From an uncultured Myxococcales bacterium (lineage in GTDB: Bacteria; Myxococcota_A; UBA9042; DTJE01): a DNA stretch of 45,973 bases. A program made the translations under genes and the position numbers. Under the pieces are notes generated by a model. It was not told the DNA's origin and did not search any database. It saw nothing but the letters and a program-made list of their open reading frames with translations. This document shows positions 8,622 to 16,822 of this stretch, in pieces; position 1 is the stretch's first letter; every line of letters begins with the position of its first letter. The stretch lies in assembly GCA_937975765.1 (NCBI GenBank), contig CALJUR010000096.1, forward strand, positions 1-45,973, written 5' to 3'.

Positions 8622-9668
8622 ATGTCGAAGAACGAAGCCGGCATGCGTTTCGGTACCCACCGCGTCCTCGAGCCCCGGGGGGTCCTTCCCCAGGCGGCGT
8701 GGCGCGTGGACGCCTCCCTGCCGATCCACCCGACCGAGATCCTGGTGGACGTCGAGATGCTGAACGTCGATGCCGCCTCGTTCACCCAGATGAAGCAGGC
8801 GGCCGGCGGCGACCCGGACGGCGTGGCCCGGCTGATCCTGGACACCGTGGCCCAGCGCGGCAAGCAGCACAACCCGGTGACGGGGTCCGGCGGCATGCTG
8901 GTCGGCACCGTGCGGGAGATCGGCGAGGAGTACGACGGCCCGGTCGAGGCCAGCGTCGGCGACCGCATCGCGACGCTGGTCTCGCTGTCGCTGACGCCGC
9001 TGCACCTGGACGGGATCCAGGCCGTGTACATGCACCGGGACCAGGTCGCCGTGCAGGGGTATGCGATCCTGTTCGCGTCCGGGATCGGCGTGAAACTGCC
9101 GGATGACCTGCCCCGGGACCTGGCCCTGGCGGTCCTGGACGTGGCGGGCGCCCCGGCCCAGACCGAGCGCCTGGTATCGCCCGGCATGAGGGTCGGCATC
9201 CTGGGCACCGGCAAGTCCGGCCTGCTGTGCGCCGCCGCGGCACGGCGCTCGGCGGGCGCGACCGGCCGGGTCTTCGGCATCGACGTGCGCCCCGAGGCGC
9301 TCCAGGTGCTGAAGGACATGGGCTTCATCGACGAGGGCATCCTGGCCGACGCCCGGAACCCGATCGCCGTGCTGGAGGCCGTGGATCGCGCGACGGACGG
9401 ACGGCTGCTGGACGTCGTGCTGAACACGACCAACATTCCAGGGACCGAGATGTCCACCGTGCTGGCCACCCGGGACGGCGGCGTGTCGTACTTCTTCAAC
9501 ATGGCCACCTCCTTCACCGCCGCGGCGCTGGGCGCCGAGGGCGTCGGCAAGGACGTGGCGCTGATGACCGGCAACGGGTACGTGCCGGGCCACGCCGGGG
9601 TCGCGCTGGACCTGGTCCGGACCGAGCCCCGACTGCGCGAGTTCCTGGCTGCGAGGTACGTGACCTGA
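8622..9668 (+). CDS. kdd: L-erythro-3,5-diaminohexanoate dehydrogenase
   Basis: A 348-residue NAD-dependent enzyme of the lysine fermentation pathway, oxidising 3,5-diaminohexanoate to 5-amino-3-oxohexanoate. Diagnostic blocks are GSGGMLVGTV, the nucleotide-binding GILGTGKSGLL near residues 190-202, NIPGTEMSTVL, and the run FFNMATSFTAAALGAEGVGK, which is characteristic of Kdd. In known lysine fermenters kdd sits with kamA, kamD/E, kce and kal. None of those is in this window, and the flanking genes (uracil-DNA glycosylase, thymidine kinase) are unrelated. The enzyme may therefore act with genes elsewhere or have another beta-amino acid substrate. The start is ATG 8622 with a GGGTGAG-type ribosome site, six bases after the preceding stop. 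Confidence 0.88.
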   Translation: MSKNEAGMRFGTHRVLEPRGVLPQAAWRVDASLPIHPTEILVDVEMLNVDAASFTQMKQAAGGDPDGVARLILDTVAQRGKQHNPVTGSGGMLVGTVREIGEEYDGPVEASVGDRIATLVSLSLTPLHLDGIQAVYMHRDQVAVQGYAILFASGIGVKLPDDLPRDLALAVLDVAGAPAQTERLVSPGMRVGILGTGKSGLLCAAAARRSAGATGRVFGIDVRPEALQVLKDMGFIDEGILADARNPIAVLEAVDRATDGRLLDVVLNTTNIPGTEMSTVLATRDGGVSYFFNMATSFTAAALGAEGVGKDVALMTGNGYVPGHAGVALDLVRTEPRLREFLAARYVT

Positions 9669-9710
9669 TCGCGGCGGCCCGCACATGGCGGGCCCGGAGG
9701 ACGGCGGACC

Positions 9711-10337
9711 ATGTCGTTCTACAACCCCACGGCCGGCCTGGAGGTCATCTGCGGGCCGATGTTCTCGGGCAAGAGCGAGGAACTGATCCGCCGCCTGCGC
9801 CGCGCGCGGATCGCGCGCCAGCGGGTCCAGGTCTTCAAGCCGGCCATCGACGACCGCTACTCGGTGGACCGCATCGTCTCGCACTCGGAACTCTCCCTGG
9901 AGGCGATCGTCTCGCGTTCCTCCGAGGAGGTGATGCAGCGCCTGGACGACCGGGTCGAGGTGGTCGGGATCGACGAGGTGCAGTTCTTCGATCGCGGCAT
10001 CGTCGCCGTCTGCGAGAGGCTGGCCAACCTGGGCAAGCGTGTCATCGTGGCGGGCCTGGACCTGGACTATCGCGGCGTCCCGTTCGAGCCGGTCCCCCAG
10101 TTGATGGCGGTGGCGGACTACGTGACGAAGACGCTGGCCGTGTGCATGCGCTGCGGCGCCCCGGCCAGCCGCACGCAGCGCCTGGTGGCCAGCGGGGACC
10201 GCATTGTCGTGGGTGCGGCCAACGCCTACGAGGCGCGCTGCCGGCGGTGCTTCGAGCCGGATCTGCCCAGCCAACTGGCGATGGAACTCCAGGAATCGCC
10301 GGAGGGGGGCGCGGACGAGGCCGCCCCGGGCGCATGA
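9711..10337 (+). CDS. tdk: Thymidine kinase, type II
   Basis: A 208-residue cytoplasmic salvage enzyme that phosphorylates thymidine with ATP. The P-loop GPMFSGKSEELIRR lies at residues ~15-28. The DEVQFF block, with the catalytic Glu, is near residue 90. The structural zinc site is formed by CMRC and CRRC in the C-terminal half. Length and layout match the TK1-like family. It follows kdd by 42 bases on the same strand. The C-terminal tail (EGGADEAAPGA) is acidic and poorly conserved. Confidence 0.96.
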   Translation: MSFYNPTAGLEVICGPMFSGKSEELIRRLRRARIARQRVQVFKPAIDDRYSVDRIVSHSELSLEAIVSRSSEEVMQRLDDRVEVVGIDEVQFFDRGIVAVCERLANLGKRVIVAGLDLDYRGVPFEPVPQLMAVADYVTKTLAVCMRCGAPASRTQRLVASGDRIVVGAANAYEARCRRCFEPDLPSQLAMELQESPEGGADEAAPGA

Positions 10338-10412
10338 TTGTTCTTTTCTTTTCCGGGGAGGTTGACTACGATTTGCCCCGGAGTTTCGGTTCGTGATGGC
10401 AGGGGGATTTCG

Positions 10413-10844
10413 ATGAAGCGCCTGGTTGCTGCGGTTCTGGTCTTCTCGGTGTTCGGTCTGGGCTGCTACAACACGTATACCGTGCCCCGTTCCCAGTTGG
10501 CCACCCTCCAGGATTTCCCCGAGTCGGGCAAGGCGACCGTGACGGACTCGAACGGCCGCGAGGTCGTCGTGAACGAGGACACCCGCCTGTTCGTCCGCTC
10601 CCAGGGCGGCAAGCGCTACCCGATCACGCCCTTCAACTTCAAGATGACCGAGTCCCAGCTGGTGGCCTCGGATCGCGACTACATCCTCGACGTCAACAGC
10701 CTCCGGGAGAACGCCGAGGTCGACCACATGTCCACCGGCAAGACGGCGGCGTGGATCGTGGTCGGTTCGGTGATCGGCGCCGGCTTGATCGGCCTGATCG
10801 CCTGGGCCGCTGCCTCCGGCGGCGGCTCGGAAGGCGGCAACTAG
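10413..10844 (+). CDS. Small lipoprotein with C-terminal hydrophobic segment
   Basis: A 143-residue protein of unknown function. The signal (VFSVFGLGC, acylated Cys18) precedes a beta-rich domain containing YPITPFNFKM. Near the C-terminus is one hydrophobic, glycine-rich segment (AAWIVVGSVIGAGLIGLIAW), followed by a Gly/Ser tail. A lipid anchor at one end and a membrane-like segment at the other is a layout seen in small outer-membrane or envelope-spanning lipoproteins of deltaproteobacteria. Start choice: AGGGGG (10401-10406) lies six bases before ATG 10413. A longer in-frame start at 10338 would add residues before the signal. The leader contains a T-rich tract and a CCGGGG...CCCCGG dyad (10353-10381). 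Confidence 0.75.
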   Translation: MKRLVAAVLVFSVFGLGCYNTYTVPRSQLATLQDFPESGKATVTDSNGREVVVNEDTRLFVRSQGGKRYPITPFNFKMTESQLVASDRDYILDVNSLRENAEVDHMSTGKTAAWIVVGSVIGAGLIGLIAWAAASGGGSEGGN

Positions 10845-10872
10845 AGCGGCCCTCCCGGACCGGAAGGTCCTC

Positions 10873-13605
10873 GTGACACCCCGAATCCGCCAATCGCTCC
10901 GGGTTCTTCTCGCGATTCTCGGCTTCCTCGTCCTTTCGGGCATCGCGGTCACGCTCCTCCTGCCCCGCGTGGTCGAAGGCTTGGCTCGACGCGAGATCGA
11001 ACGCGTTTCCGGCCGCTTTCCCGGCACCTTCGAGGCCGCGGGGTTCTCGATGCCGGGATCCACGCGGGTCGCCATCGACCGGGCCACGTGGCGGGAAGGC
11101 CCGGACTTCGAGGCCATCCTCGAGGGCGTGACCGTCGACGTGGACCCCTTCGGCTTCCTCGTCGGGGGGCGCAAGGTCGATCGCGTGGGTGCGGACTCGC
11201 TGACGGTGCGCCTGGGCAGTCCCGATGCCCCTCTTTCCGGCCCTTCGGCTGCGTGGTCGCGTCTGAGGGGACTGGCGCGACGGGACCCGGGCGGCGCCGT
11301 TCCCCCATCGGATCGCGGGTCTTCCCCGGCCTTCCGATCGTCGCGGCTGCCCGACGTTTCGGTGAGGACCCTGTCGGCCACGGTGTTCCTGGGCCATCGC
11401 GTGGTGCGGTTCCGGGACGGTCGAATGGACCTATTCCCCGATCGCGACGCATCGGTACAGGCGCGTCGCATCCTGGAATGGGAGGCGGTGCTGGACCCCG
11501 GGGACGGCCTGGTCCGGCGGGTCCGCGGCGAACTGGTCCTCGGAGCGTCGGCCCTGGAGAAGGCCTCGCTGGGCATCAACCCGTCCGTGCAGATTCCCGG
11601 TCCCTGGGGAACTCTCAGTGCCGACAGCGCGACCTGGCTGCCCGGCGAGGTGTCCCTCCTGGGCCCCGTCCTTTCCCAGCCCGGCCACTGGACCGTCGGC
11701 GCCGAGCGCGTGTCGGTCCGCTGGGACGAGGGAGGGGGCCCAGCGCCCCAGGTCCTGCTGGACCTCCTGCCGCGCTCGGCGACGGACCTGGCAAGGCGGT
11801 TGATGCCCGGGCGTACCGGCCGGGCCATCGAGGTCCAGAGGCCTTCCATCGACGTCGTGATGACCGAGCCCCCCCCGCCGGTCCGGCCTCCGCCTGCCGT
11901 CGCGAACGGGATTCCGCCTGCGGAGTCACCCCGCTCCCCGGCATCGAAGGCTTCACCGCCCGCCGCCTCCACCCGTTCCGCAGCCGTTTCAGCCGGGCCG
12001 CCTGCCGTGCAGGTCCGCCTGGTCGCCGCGTTCCAGTCGGCTGAAGCCCTCCTGTCGGCCCTGGGCGGGAACCTGGCCCGCGCCTCCCAGGCCCTTCCCG
12101 AGGCCAGGCTGTGGATCCACGGGGCATCGGTCCGGACCCTCGAACCCGGCCTGACCGTCGCCCGGCCCGGCCAGTCTCTGGTGAACCTGGATGCCCGCGT
12201 GGAGCGGGTCGCTTCCGGCTCGATCGAGGCCTCCCTCCGCTTTGAGTGTCCCGAGGCCCCGGCCAATGCCAACGAGGCCCGGGTCGCGCTGGACCCAGCC
12301 ACCGGGGACCTCAAGGCTTCCCTGAAGGCCTCCTACCTGCCGATCCACGCGTTCCGCGCGCTGGCGCCCCGCTGGTTGAGAACGCGCGACGCCATCCTGC
12401 GCCAGACCGACGGCAGCCTCTCCCTGTCCTCGTCCAGCCGGCGGATCGAGGGCAGCGGCACCGCCAGCGTCTCGGGGCTGGTCCTCGACCTGCCCGCCGT
12501 CTCTTCGGCGCCCATGACCCTGTCCGAGGCGTCCATGACCGGCTCCCTGGTCTTCGACTGGGGGACGGGTCGCCTGGACTTCGATGGCGGCCTGGCGTCG
12601 CTGGGGCGCGTGCAGGTTCCGTTCCAGTTGCATGCCAGCCAACTCTCCTCCCGCCCGCGCTTCGGGATGAAGGGGTCCGTCGAGCGCGTCGCGGCCCAGG
12701 AGGTCGTCCGTGCCCTGCCCCGTGAGGTGCTCGGCTCGCTGGAAAACGCCCGCCTGTCCGGGACCTTCGCGGCGACCTTCGAACTGGACGTGGACACGGC
12801 GAACCTGGACGCGGTGCGCGTGGACATCCGGCCGGATGTCGCCGACGTGACCACGGTCAGCCTGGGGGACTCGATCGACCTGGACCTTCTGAGGTCCGTG
12901 TTCATGCACCGCATCGAGGAGAGCGACGGCACGGTGGTGGACCGGATGGTCGGCGAGGCGACCCCCGAATGGGTCCCCCTGTCCGAGGTGCCGAAGTACC
13001 TCGTCGATGCCCTGACCACGGCCGAGGATGCCACCTTCTTCAAGCACAAGGGGTTCTCCCCGGTCGGCATCCGGCGTTCCGTCAAGGTCAACCTCGAGAG
13101 GGGAGGCTTCTACCAGGGGGCCAGCACCCTGTCCCAGCAACTGGTCAAGAACCTCTTCCTGTCCCGCGAGAAGACCCTGTCCCGCAAGCTCCAGGAGGTC
13201 TTCCTGACCTGGCAGATGGAGCAGGTCCTTCCCAAGGAGAAGATCCTGGAACTGTACCTGAACGTCATCGAGTGGGGCCCGAACACCTGGGGTCTTCGCG
13301 AGGCGGCGGGTCACTACTTCGCCAAGAGGCCCAGCGAGTTGTCCCCCCTGGAAGCGGCCTACCTGGTGTCGATCGTTCCCAGCCCGAGGGCCTACCACAA
13401 GCACATCGAGGACGGTGCAGTCCCCCCGTCGTTCGAGCGGCGCGTGAAGTCCCTGCTGGAGGAGATGGAACGGCGCAAGCTGATTCCCGGCGAGGAGGTC
13501 GCTGCCGCGCTGGAGCAGCACGTGCGCTTTGTCGTGGTCCAGCCGCCCTCGGGGGACCCGGCCGACGAGGAGGAGCCTCCGGCCGAGGAGTTCGACGGGG
13601 AGTAG
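10873..13605 (+). CDS. AsmA-like periplasmic domain fused to GT51 peptidoglycan glycosyltransferase
   Basis: A 910-residue inner-membrane protein with one N-terminal transmembrane helix (~9-31). It has ~650 residues of beta-rich periplasmic sequence resembling AsmA/DUF748 proteins, then a complete GT51 domain from ~692 to 870. All glycosyltransferase motifs are present: EDATFFKHKG with the catalytic Glu near residue 718, GASTLSQQLVKN, RKLQE, KEKILELYLNVIEWG and the PSPRAY region. No transpeptidase domain follows; the chain ends in an acidic tail. It should polymerise lipid II into glycan strands without cross-linking them. Ordinary monofunctional enzymes (MtgA) are ~240 residues, so the large N-terminal part is unusual. 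GTG start with GGAAGG five bases upstream. It is convergent with the next gene, two bases apart. Confidence 0.9.
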   Translation: MTPRIRQSLRVLLAILGFLVLSGIAVTLLLPRVVEGLARREIERVSGRFPGTFEAAGFSMPGSTRVAIDRATWREGPDFEAILEGVTVDVDPFGFLVGGRKVDRVGADSLTVRLGSPDAPLSGPSAAWSRLRGLARRDPGGAVPPSDRGSSPAFRSSRLPDVSVRTLSATVFLGHRVVRFRDGRMDLFPDRDASVQARRILEWEAVLDPGDGLVRRVRGELVLGASALEKASLGINPSVQIPGPWGTLSADSATWLPGEVSLLGPVLSQPGHWTVGAERVSVRWDEGGGPAPQVLLDLLPRSATDLARRLMPGRTGRAIEVQRPSIDVVMTEPPPPVRPPPAVANGIPPAESPRSPASKASPPAASTRSAAVSAGPPAVQVRLVAAFQSAEALLSALGGNLARASQALPEARLWIHGASVRTLEPGLTVARPGQSLVNLDARVERVASGSIEASLRFECPEAPANANEARVALDPATGDLKASLKASYLPIHAFRALAPRWLRTRDAILRQTDGSLSLSSSSRRIEGSGTASVSGLVLDLPAVSSAPMTLSEASMTGSLVFDWGTGRLDFDGGLASLGRVQVPFQLHASQLSSRPRFGMKGSVERVAAQEVVRALPREVLGSLENARLSGTFAATFELDVDTANLDAVRVDIRPDVADVTTVSLGDSIDLDLLRSVFMHRIEESDGTVVDRMVGEATPEWVPLSEVPKYLVDALTTAEDATFFKHKGFSPVGIRRSVKVNLERGGFYQGASTLSQQLVKNLFLSREKTLSRKLQEVFLTWQMEQVLPKEKILELYLNVIEWGPNTWGLREAAGHYFAKRPSELSPLEAAYLVSIVPSPRAYHKHIEDGAVPPSFERRVKSLLEEMERRKLIPGEEVAAALEQHVRFVVVQPPSGDPADEEEPPAEEFDGE

Positions 13606-13607
13606 GT

Positions 13608-14747
13608 CTAGCCGGCGTCCCCGGACGCCCATTCGACGGACAGGATCGAGGACGCCCGGCCCAGCACCACCGGCGCGGCCATCCCCGGGTTCCAGAAGCG
13701 CAACTCGCGCGAGACGCCCAGCAGTTTCCGGGAAGAACCTCCTTCCCACGGCGACGACACGCGGTCGCTCCGGTCGTTCGCCATCAGCAGGACCGCGGAT
13801 CCGCCGGCCGACCGGAACCGCCAGTCCGCGACCGGCCCGACCGAGACGGCCTCGGACAGCCTCAGGGCGCCGTCGTCGCCCGGTCCCGGCACGGCCGGGG
13901 GCTGGGGCAGTTCCGGCACGCTCGAGGGGATCCGCGCGATCCGGATCTGGCCCGCGCACGACTCCACGTCGTGGGCCAGGCCGACGATCCAGGCCGTCTC
14001 CCCGCCGCGGCCCTCCGCGGGCGCGATACCCGCGGGACGACGCGTGCAGGCGGTCGTGAGGGCCGCCCCCAGCACCTCGGTGGAGAGGTCCCGTCCGGCG
14101 AACATCGATGGCGGCTGGACCAGGCTTCCGGTGGCGATGTCCACCACCACCAGCCGTCTTTGCGCCGTGGGGTGCGCCCCTCCCAGGAAGCCGTCGATCC
14201 CCAGAAGGTAGGCGGCCTGGGTCCCGGACATCGCGATCGGTACCAGGGCCTCCCGGTAGTAGAAGGAGGCGGCCAGGTCCGGATCCGCCTTGGCGACCGC
14301 GGCGAGATCGGGGCGGTCCTCCTTCTCCGGCAGCACGATCTCGACCACCTTGCCGTCCGCGAACCGCATCAGCCGCCCCAACCGCGATTCCGGGGCGCCG
14401 GGGGCCGCTCGCGCCGTCTCCGCCACCACCTTGACGACCGAGAGTTTCCCGTCCGCCGCCAGGGTCGCCAGCCCGGTCTCCCTCCGGGTCGTGACCTGGG
14501 AGTCGCCCGGCCGCGCGGAAACGATGAAGGACCCTTCCGGGGTCCGGATGATCGCGATCGGGCGCACCGCGGCCTGTGCCTGCGCGGGGGCTTCTGCAGC
14601 CTGCGCCGGGGCTGAAGGCCTGCCCTCGCCCGCCGCCTTTGGCGTCGCCGGTGGATAGGGGATCTTCTCGCCGCACCCCGGTGCCATCGCCAGCGTCGCC
14701 AGCAGGGCCAGCCCCTTCGCCATCGCGGGCGCACGTCCGAGCTTCAT
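13608..14747 (-). CDS. Hypothetical lipoprotein
   Basis: A 379-residue predicted lipoprotein (LLATLAMAPGC, acylated Cys25) with a Pro/Ala-rich linker (~30-60) and then a repetitive beta-strand pattern. The repeats have the form RLVVVDIATG and LRFWNPG, reminiscent of a beta-propeller. No catalytic motif was recognised. The start overlaps the stop of the upstream P1-type hydrolase gene by four bases (ATGA), with GGAGGA six bases before the ATG, so the two are coupled. A role as a surface or periplasmic partner of that hydrolase is possible, but only the gene arrangement supports it. Confidence 0.75.
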   Translation of the reverse strand: MKLGRAPAMAKGLALLATLAMAPGCGEKIPYPPATPKAAGEGRPSAPAQAAEAPAQAQAAVRPIAIIRTPEGSFIVSARPGDSQVTTRRETGLATLAADGKLSVVKVVAETARAAPGAPESRLGRLMRFADGKVVEIVLPEKEDRPDLAAVAKADPDLAASFYYREALVPIAMSGTQAAYLLGIDGFLGGAHPTAQRRLVVVDIATGSLVQPPSMFAGRDLSTEVLGAALTTACTRRPAGIAPAEGRGGETAWIVGLAHDVESCAGQIRIARIPSSVPELPQPPAVPGPGDDGALRLSEAVSVGPVADWRFRSAGGSAVLLMANDRSDRVSSPWEGGSSRKLLGVSRELRFWNPGMAAPVVLGRASSILSVEWASGDAG

Positions 14748-15745
14748 CGAGCGTCCTCCGGGTGCATGGCGCCAGGCCCGGGGGCCCCGCGCGGGTTCGC
14801 GATCGTCACGGCCCTCACGATCGCCCTCGCCAGTGCGGTCCGTCCCGCGATGCCGACGGCATGGGGCTCGGCGGCGACCTCGCCCGTGGCGGCCACGAAC
14901 ACCGTGTCCCCGTCCACCGCGGACCACGAGGGCCGCAGGCACATCGGCAGGGCCTGCGCAGCCATCCAGGACGCCCGCACGCAGCGTTCCCGGTCCAGCG
15001 AAGCGTTCGTGACCACGACGCCGATCGTGGTGTTGGACGGCGAGGATGCGAACCTCGACAGCGCGCCGGCCAGGATCATCGCCTCGGTGTCGACGATGGC
15101 GCCCGAATCGTCCCGGGGTCCAGCCACGAAGTCGCCGGACTCCGGGTCCAGCACGTTGCCGAAGGCGTTGACCACCGCCAGCGCCGACACGATCAGCCCG
15201 TCGTCCAGGTGCACCGACGCGACGCCAACCCCGCCCCAACCGGCCCGTTCCACCCCCAGGATCTTGCCTACGGTGGCCGCGGACGCCGCCCCGACGCGCC
15301 CCTCGGCAGGGTTCCCGACGCGTGCATCCGCCAGCGCGGCGGCCCCCATCGCGGCATCCGGGCGGGCCGTGGGATCGCCGACGAACAGGTCGAAGAGGGC
15401 CGCGGCGGGCACGGCGGGCACCCGCATCCGTCCCACCGGCGTGCCGCGCCCCTGCGCCTCCAGGCCCGCCAGCACGCCGCCCGAGGCATCCAGCCCGTAG
15501 GCGCTTCCCCCCGTGACCAGGAACGCGTCGGCCACCTGCACCGAGTGGCCCGGCACCATGCCGGCGACCTGCCGCAGCGAGGAGGCACCGCCGCCGACGT
15601 GGACGGCGTAGGGGCATGCGCGGGGCATCACGACCACGGTGCATCCGGTCGAGCGCGACTTGGAGCCCGCGTGGCCCACGGCAACGCCGGGGCAGTCGAA
15701 GACGCCCTCCAGGACCGGGACGGGCGTGGGCCTGGTATCGTTCAT
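14744..15745 (-). CDS. P1-family (S58/DmpA-like) aminopeptidase or amidase, Ntn hydrolase fold
   Basis: A 333-residue enzyme of the DmpA/BapA/NylC family, which self-cleaves into two chains and hydrolyses N-terminal or beta-peptide and related amide bonds. Family blocks: GVFDCPGVAVGH, a Gly-rich GGSAYGLDA region, a VVNAFGNVLDP strand near 191-201, and SPSNTTIGVVVTNA. By analogy with NylC, autocleavage is expected between Asn238 and Thr239, leaving Thr239 as nucleophile. No signal peptide is visible, so it should be cytoplasmic. It lies 16 bases downstream of the dnaJ-like gene and overlaps the next lipoprotein by four bases, which suggests one operon. The substrate is not predictable. Confidence 0.9.
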   Translation of the reverse strand: MNDTRPTPVPVLEGVFDCPGVAVGHAGSKSRSTGCTVVVMPRACPYAVHVGGGASSLRQVAGMVPGHSVQVADAFLVTGGSAYGLDASGGVLAGLEAQGRGTPVGRMRVPAVPAAALFDLFVGDPTARPDAAMGAAALADARVGNPAEGRVGAASAATVGKILGVERAGWGGVGVASVHLDDGLIVSALAVVNAFGNVLDPESGDFVAGPRDDSGAIVDTEAMILAGALSRFASSPSNTTIGVVVTNASLDRERCVRASWMAAQALPMCLRPSWSAVDGDTVFVAATGEVAAEPHAVGIAGRTALARAIVRAVTIANPRGAPGPGAMHPEDAR

Positions 15746-15761
15746 GGGTTGCAGGATACCC

Positions 15762-16703
15762 TCAGAACCCGGCTTCGGCCAGTTCGCGGAACAGGCGCAG
15801 GACCCGCTCGTCCGGATGGGCGGGCAGCACGGGCATCAGCCGGGCGTACAGGTCGCCGCGCCGTCCACCGATCCCCGGCGCCCCCAGGCCGTGCAACCGG
15901 AGGGTCGCCCCGGCCTGGGTCCCCGCCGCCACCTTCACGCGCCGGGGACCGGACAGCGTCGGAACCTCCACCGTTCCACCCAGCACCAGCATCGATGCAG
16001 GCACCTTCACCTCGCACCGCACGTCGTTCGCGTCCCGGTGGAAGACCGGGTCGTCCTCGACCACGATCTTCAGCAGCACGTCTCCCCGCTCGCCCCCGAA
16101 CGGCGACTGGTCGCCCTTTCCGCGCAGGCGGAGCGTCTTCCCCGGGGAAACGCCGGCCGGGATCTTCACGTTGACCTTCTCGAACCCGCCTCCCGCGTGC
16201 GGGATCTGCACCGTCCTCTCGCCGCCCTCGATGGACTCGTAGAAGGAGATCCGCAGTTCGGCGGTGGTGTTCTGGCCCTTCGCGGCCGGTCCGGACGCCC
16301 CCCCACCCTGGCCGAAGGCGTCCCCCCACGACATGTGAACGCGGTGACCGCGTCCGCCACCGCCCCCCCCCATCCTCCCGAACAGCGACTCGAACAGGTC
16401 CGCCCCGAAGCCCATTCCCGCGTTGCCGAAGATGGACTCGAAGCCGCCCCGGAAGATGTCTTCCTGGCTGAACCTCTGGCCGAACCCCTCGGCGCCGAAC
16501 GTGTCGTACTGCTTGCGTTTCTCGGGATCGGACAGGACGGCGTACGCCTCGCTGATCTCCTTGAAGCGCTCCTCGGCAGCCTTGTCCCCCGGGTTGCGAT
16601 CGGGGTGGTGCTTCATCGCCAGCTTCCGGTAGACCTTGCGGATCTGCTCCGGCGAGGCCGTCCGTTCGACCCCCAGGATCCTGTAGTAGTCCTTGCCTTG
16701 CAT
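15762..16703 (-). CDS. CbpA-type DnaJ co-chaperone (no zinc finger)
   Basis: A 313-residue type II Hsp40. The J domain (1-70) carries the HPD motif at residues 33-35, needed to stimulate DnaK ATPase. A Gly/Phe-rich segment follows (FGRMGGGGGGRGH), then two beta-sandwich substrate-binding domains. The four CxxCxGxG zinc repeats of classical DnaJ are absent, so this matches CbpA or DnaJ2 rather than DnaJ itself. No DnaK or GrpE gene is in the window. Start: ATG 16703, the first residue of MQGKDYYRILGV; the longer open frame upstream runs into the divergent gene and lacks homology. A CATAAT -10 candidate lies at 16737-16742 in the shared intergenic region. Confidence 0.93.
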   Translation of the reverse strand: MQGKDYYRILGVERTASPEQIRKVYRKLAMKHHPDRNPGDKAAEERFKEISEAYAVLSDPEKRKQYDTFGAEGFGQRFSQEDIFRGGFESIFGNAGMGFGADLFESLFGRMGGGGGGRGHRVHMSWGDAFGQGGGASGPAAKGQNTTAELRISFYESIEGGERTVQIPHAGGGFEKVNVKIPAGVSPGKTLRLRGKGDQSPFGGERGDVLLKIVVEDDPVFHRDANDVRCEVKVPASMLVLGGTVEVPTLSGPRRVKVAAGTQAGATLRLHGLGAPGIGGRRGDLYARLMPVLPAHPDERVLRLFRELAEAGF

Positions 16704-16822
16704 CGGCTCACCCGTACCGTTCCAGGGCCCGGGGGCATTATGGGGTCGATCGCGCCGGAACGGAAGGGTTTCAGCCCCGGCCGGTTGACACCCCCATCGC
16801 GTGCGTGGTACCGCTGCGAACC

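Noticed and set aside
6591..12314. A very long minus-strand open frame opposite coaBC to the GT51 gene
   Set aside because: It crosses several well-identified plus-strand genes and shows only low-complexity Arg/Ser/Pro sequence; a reading-frame artefact of high GC.
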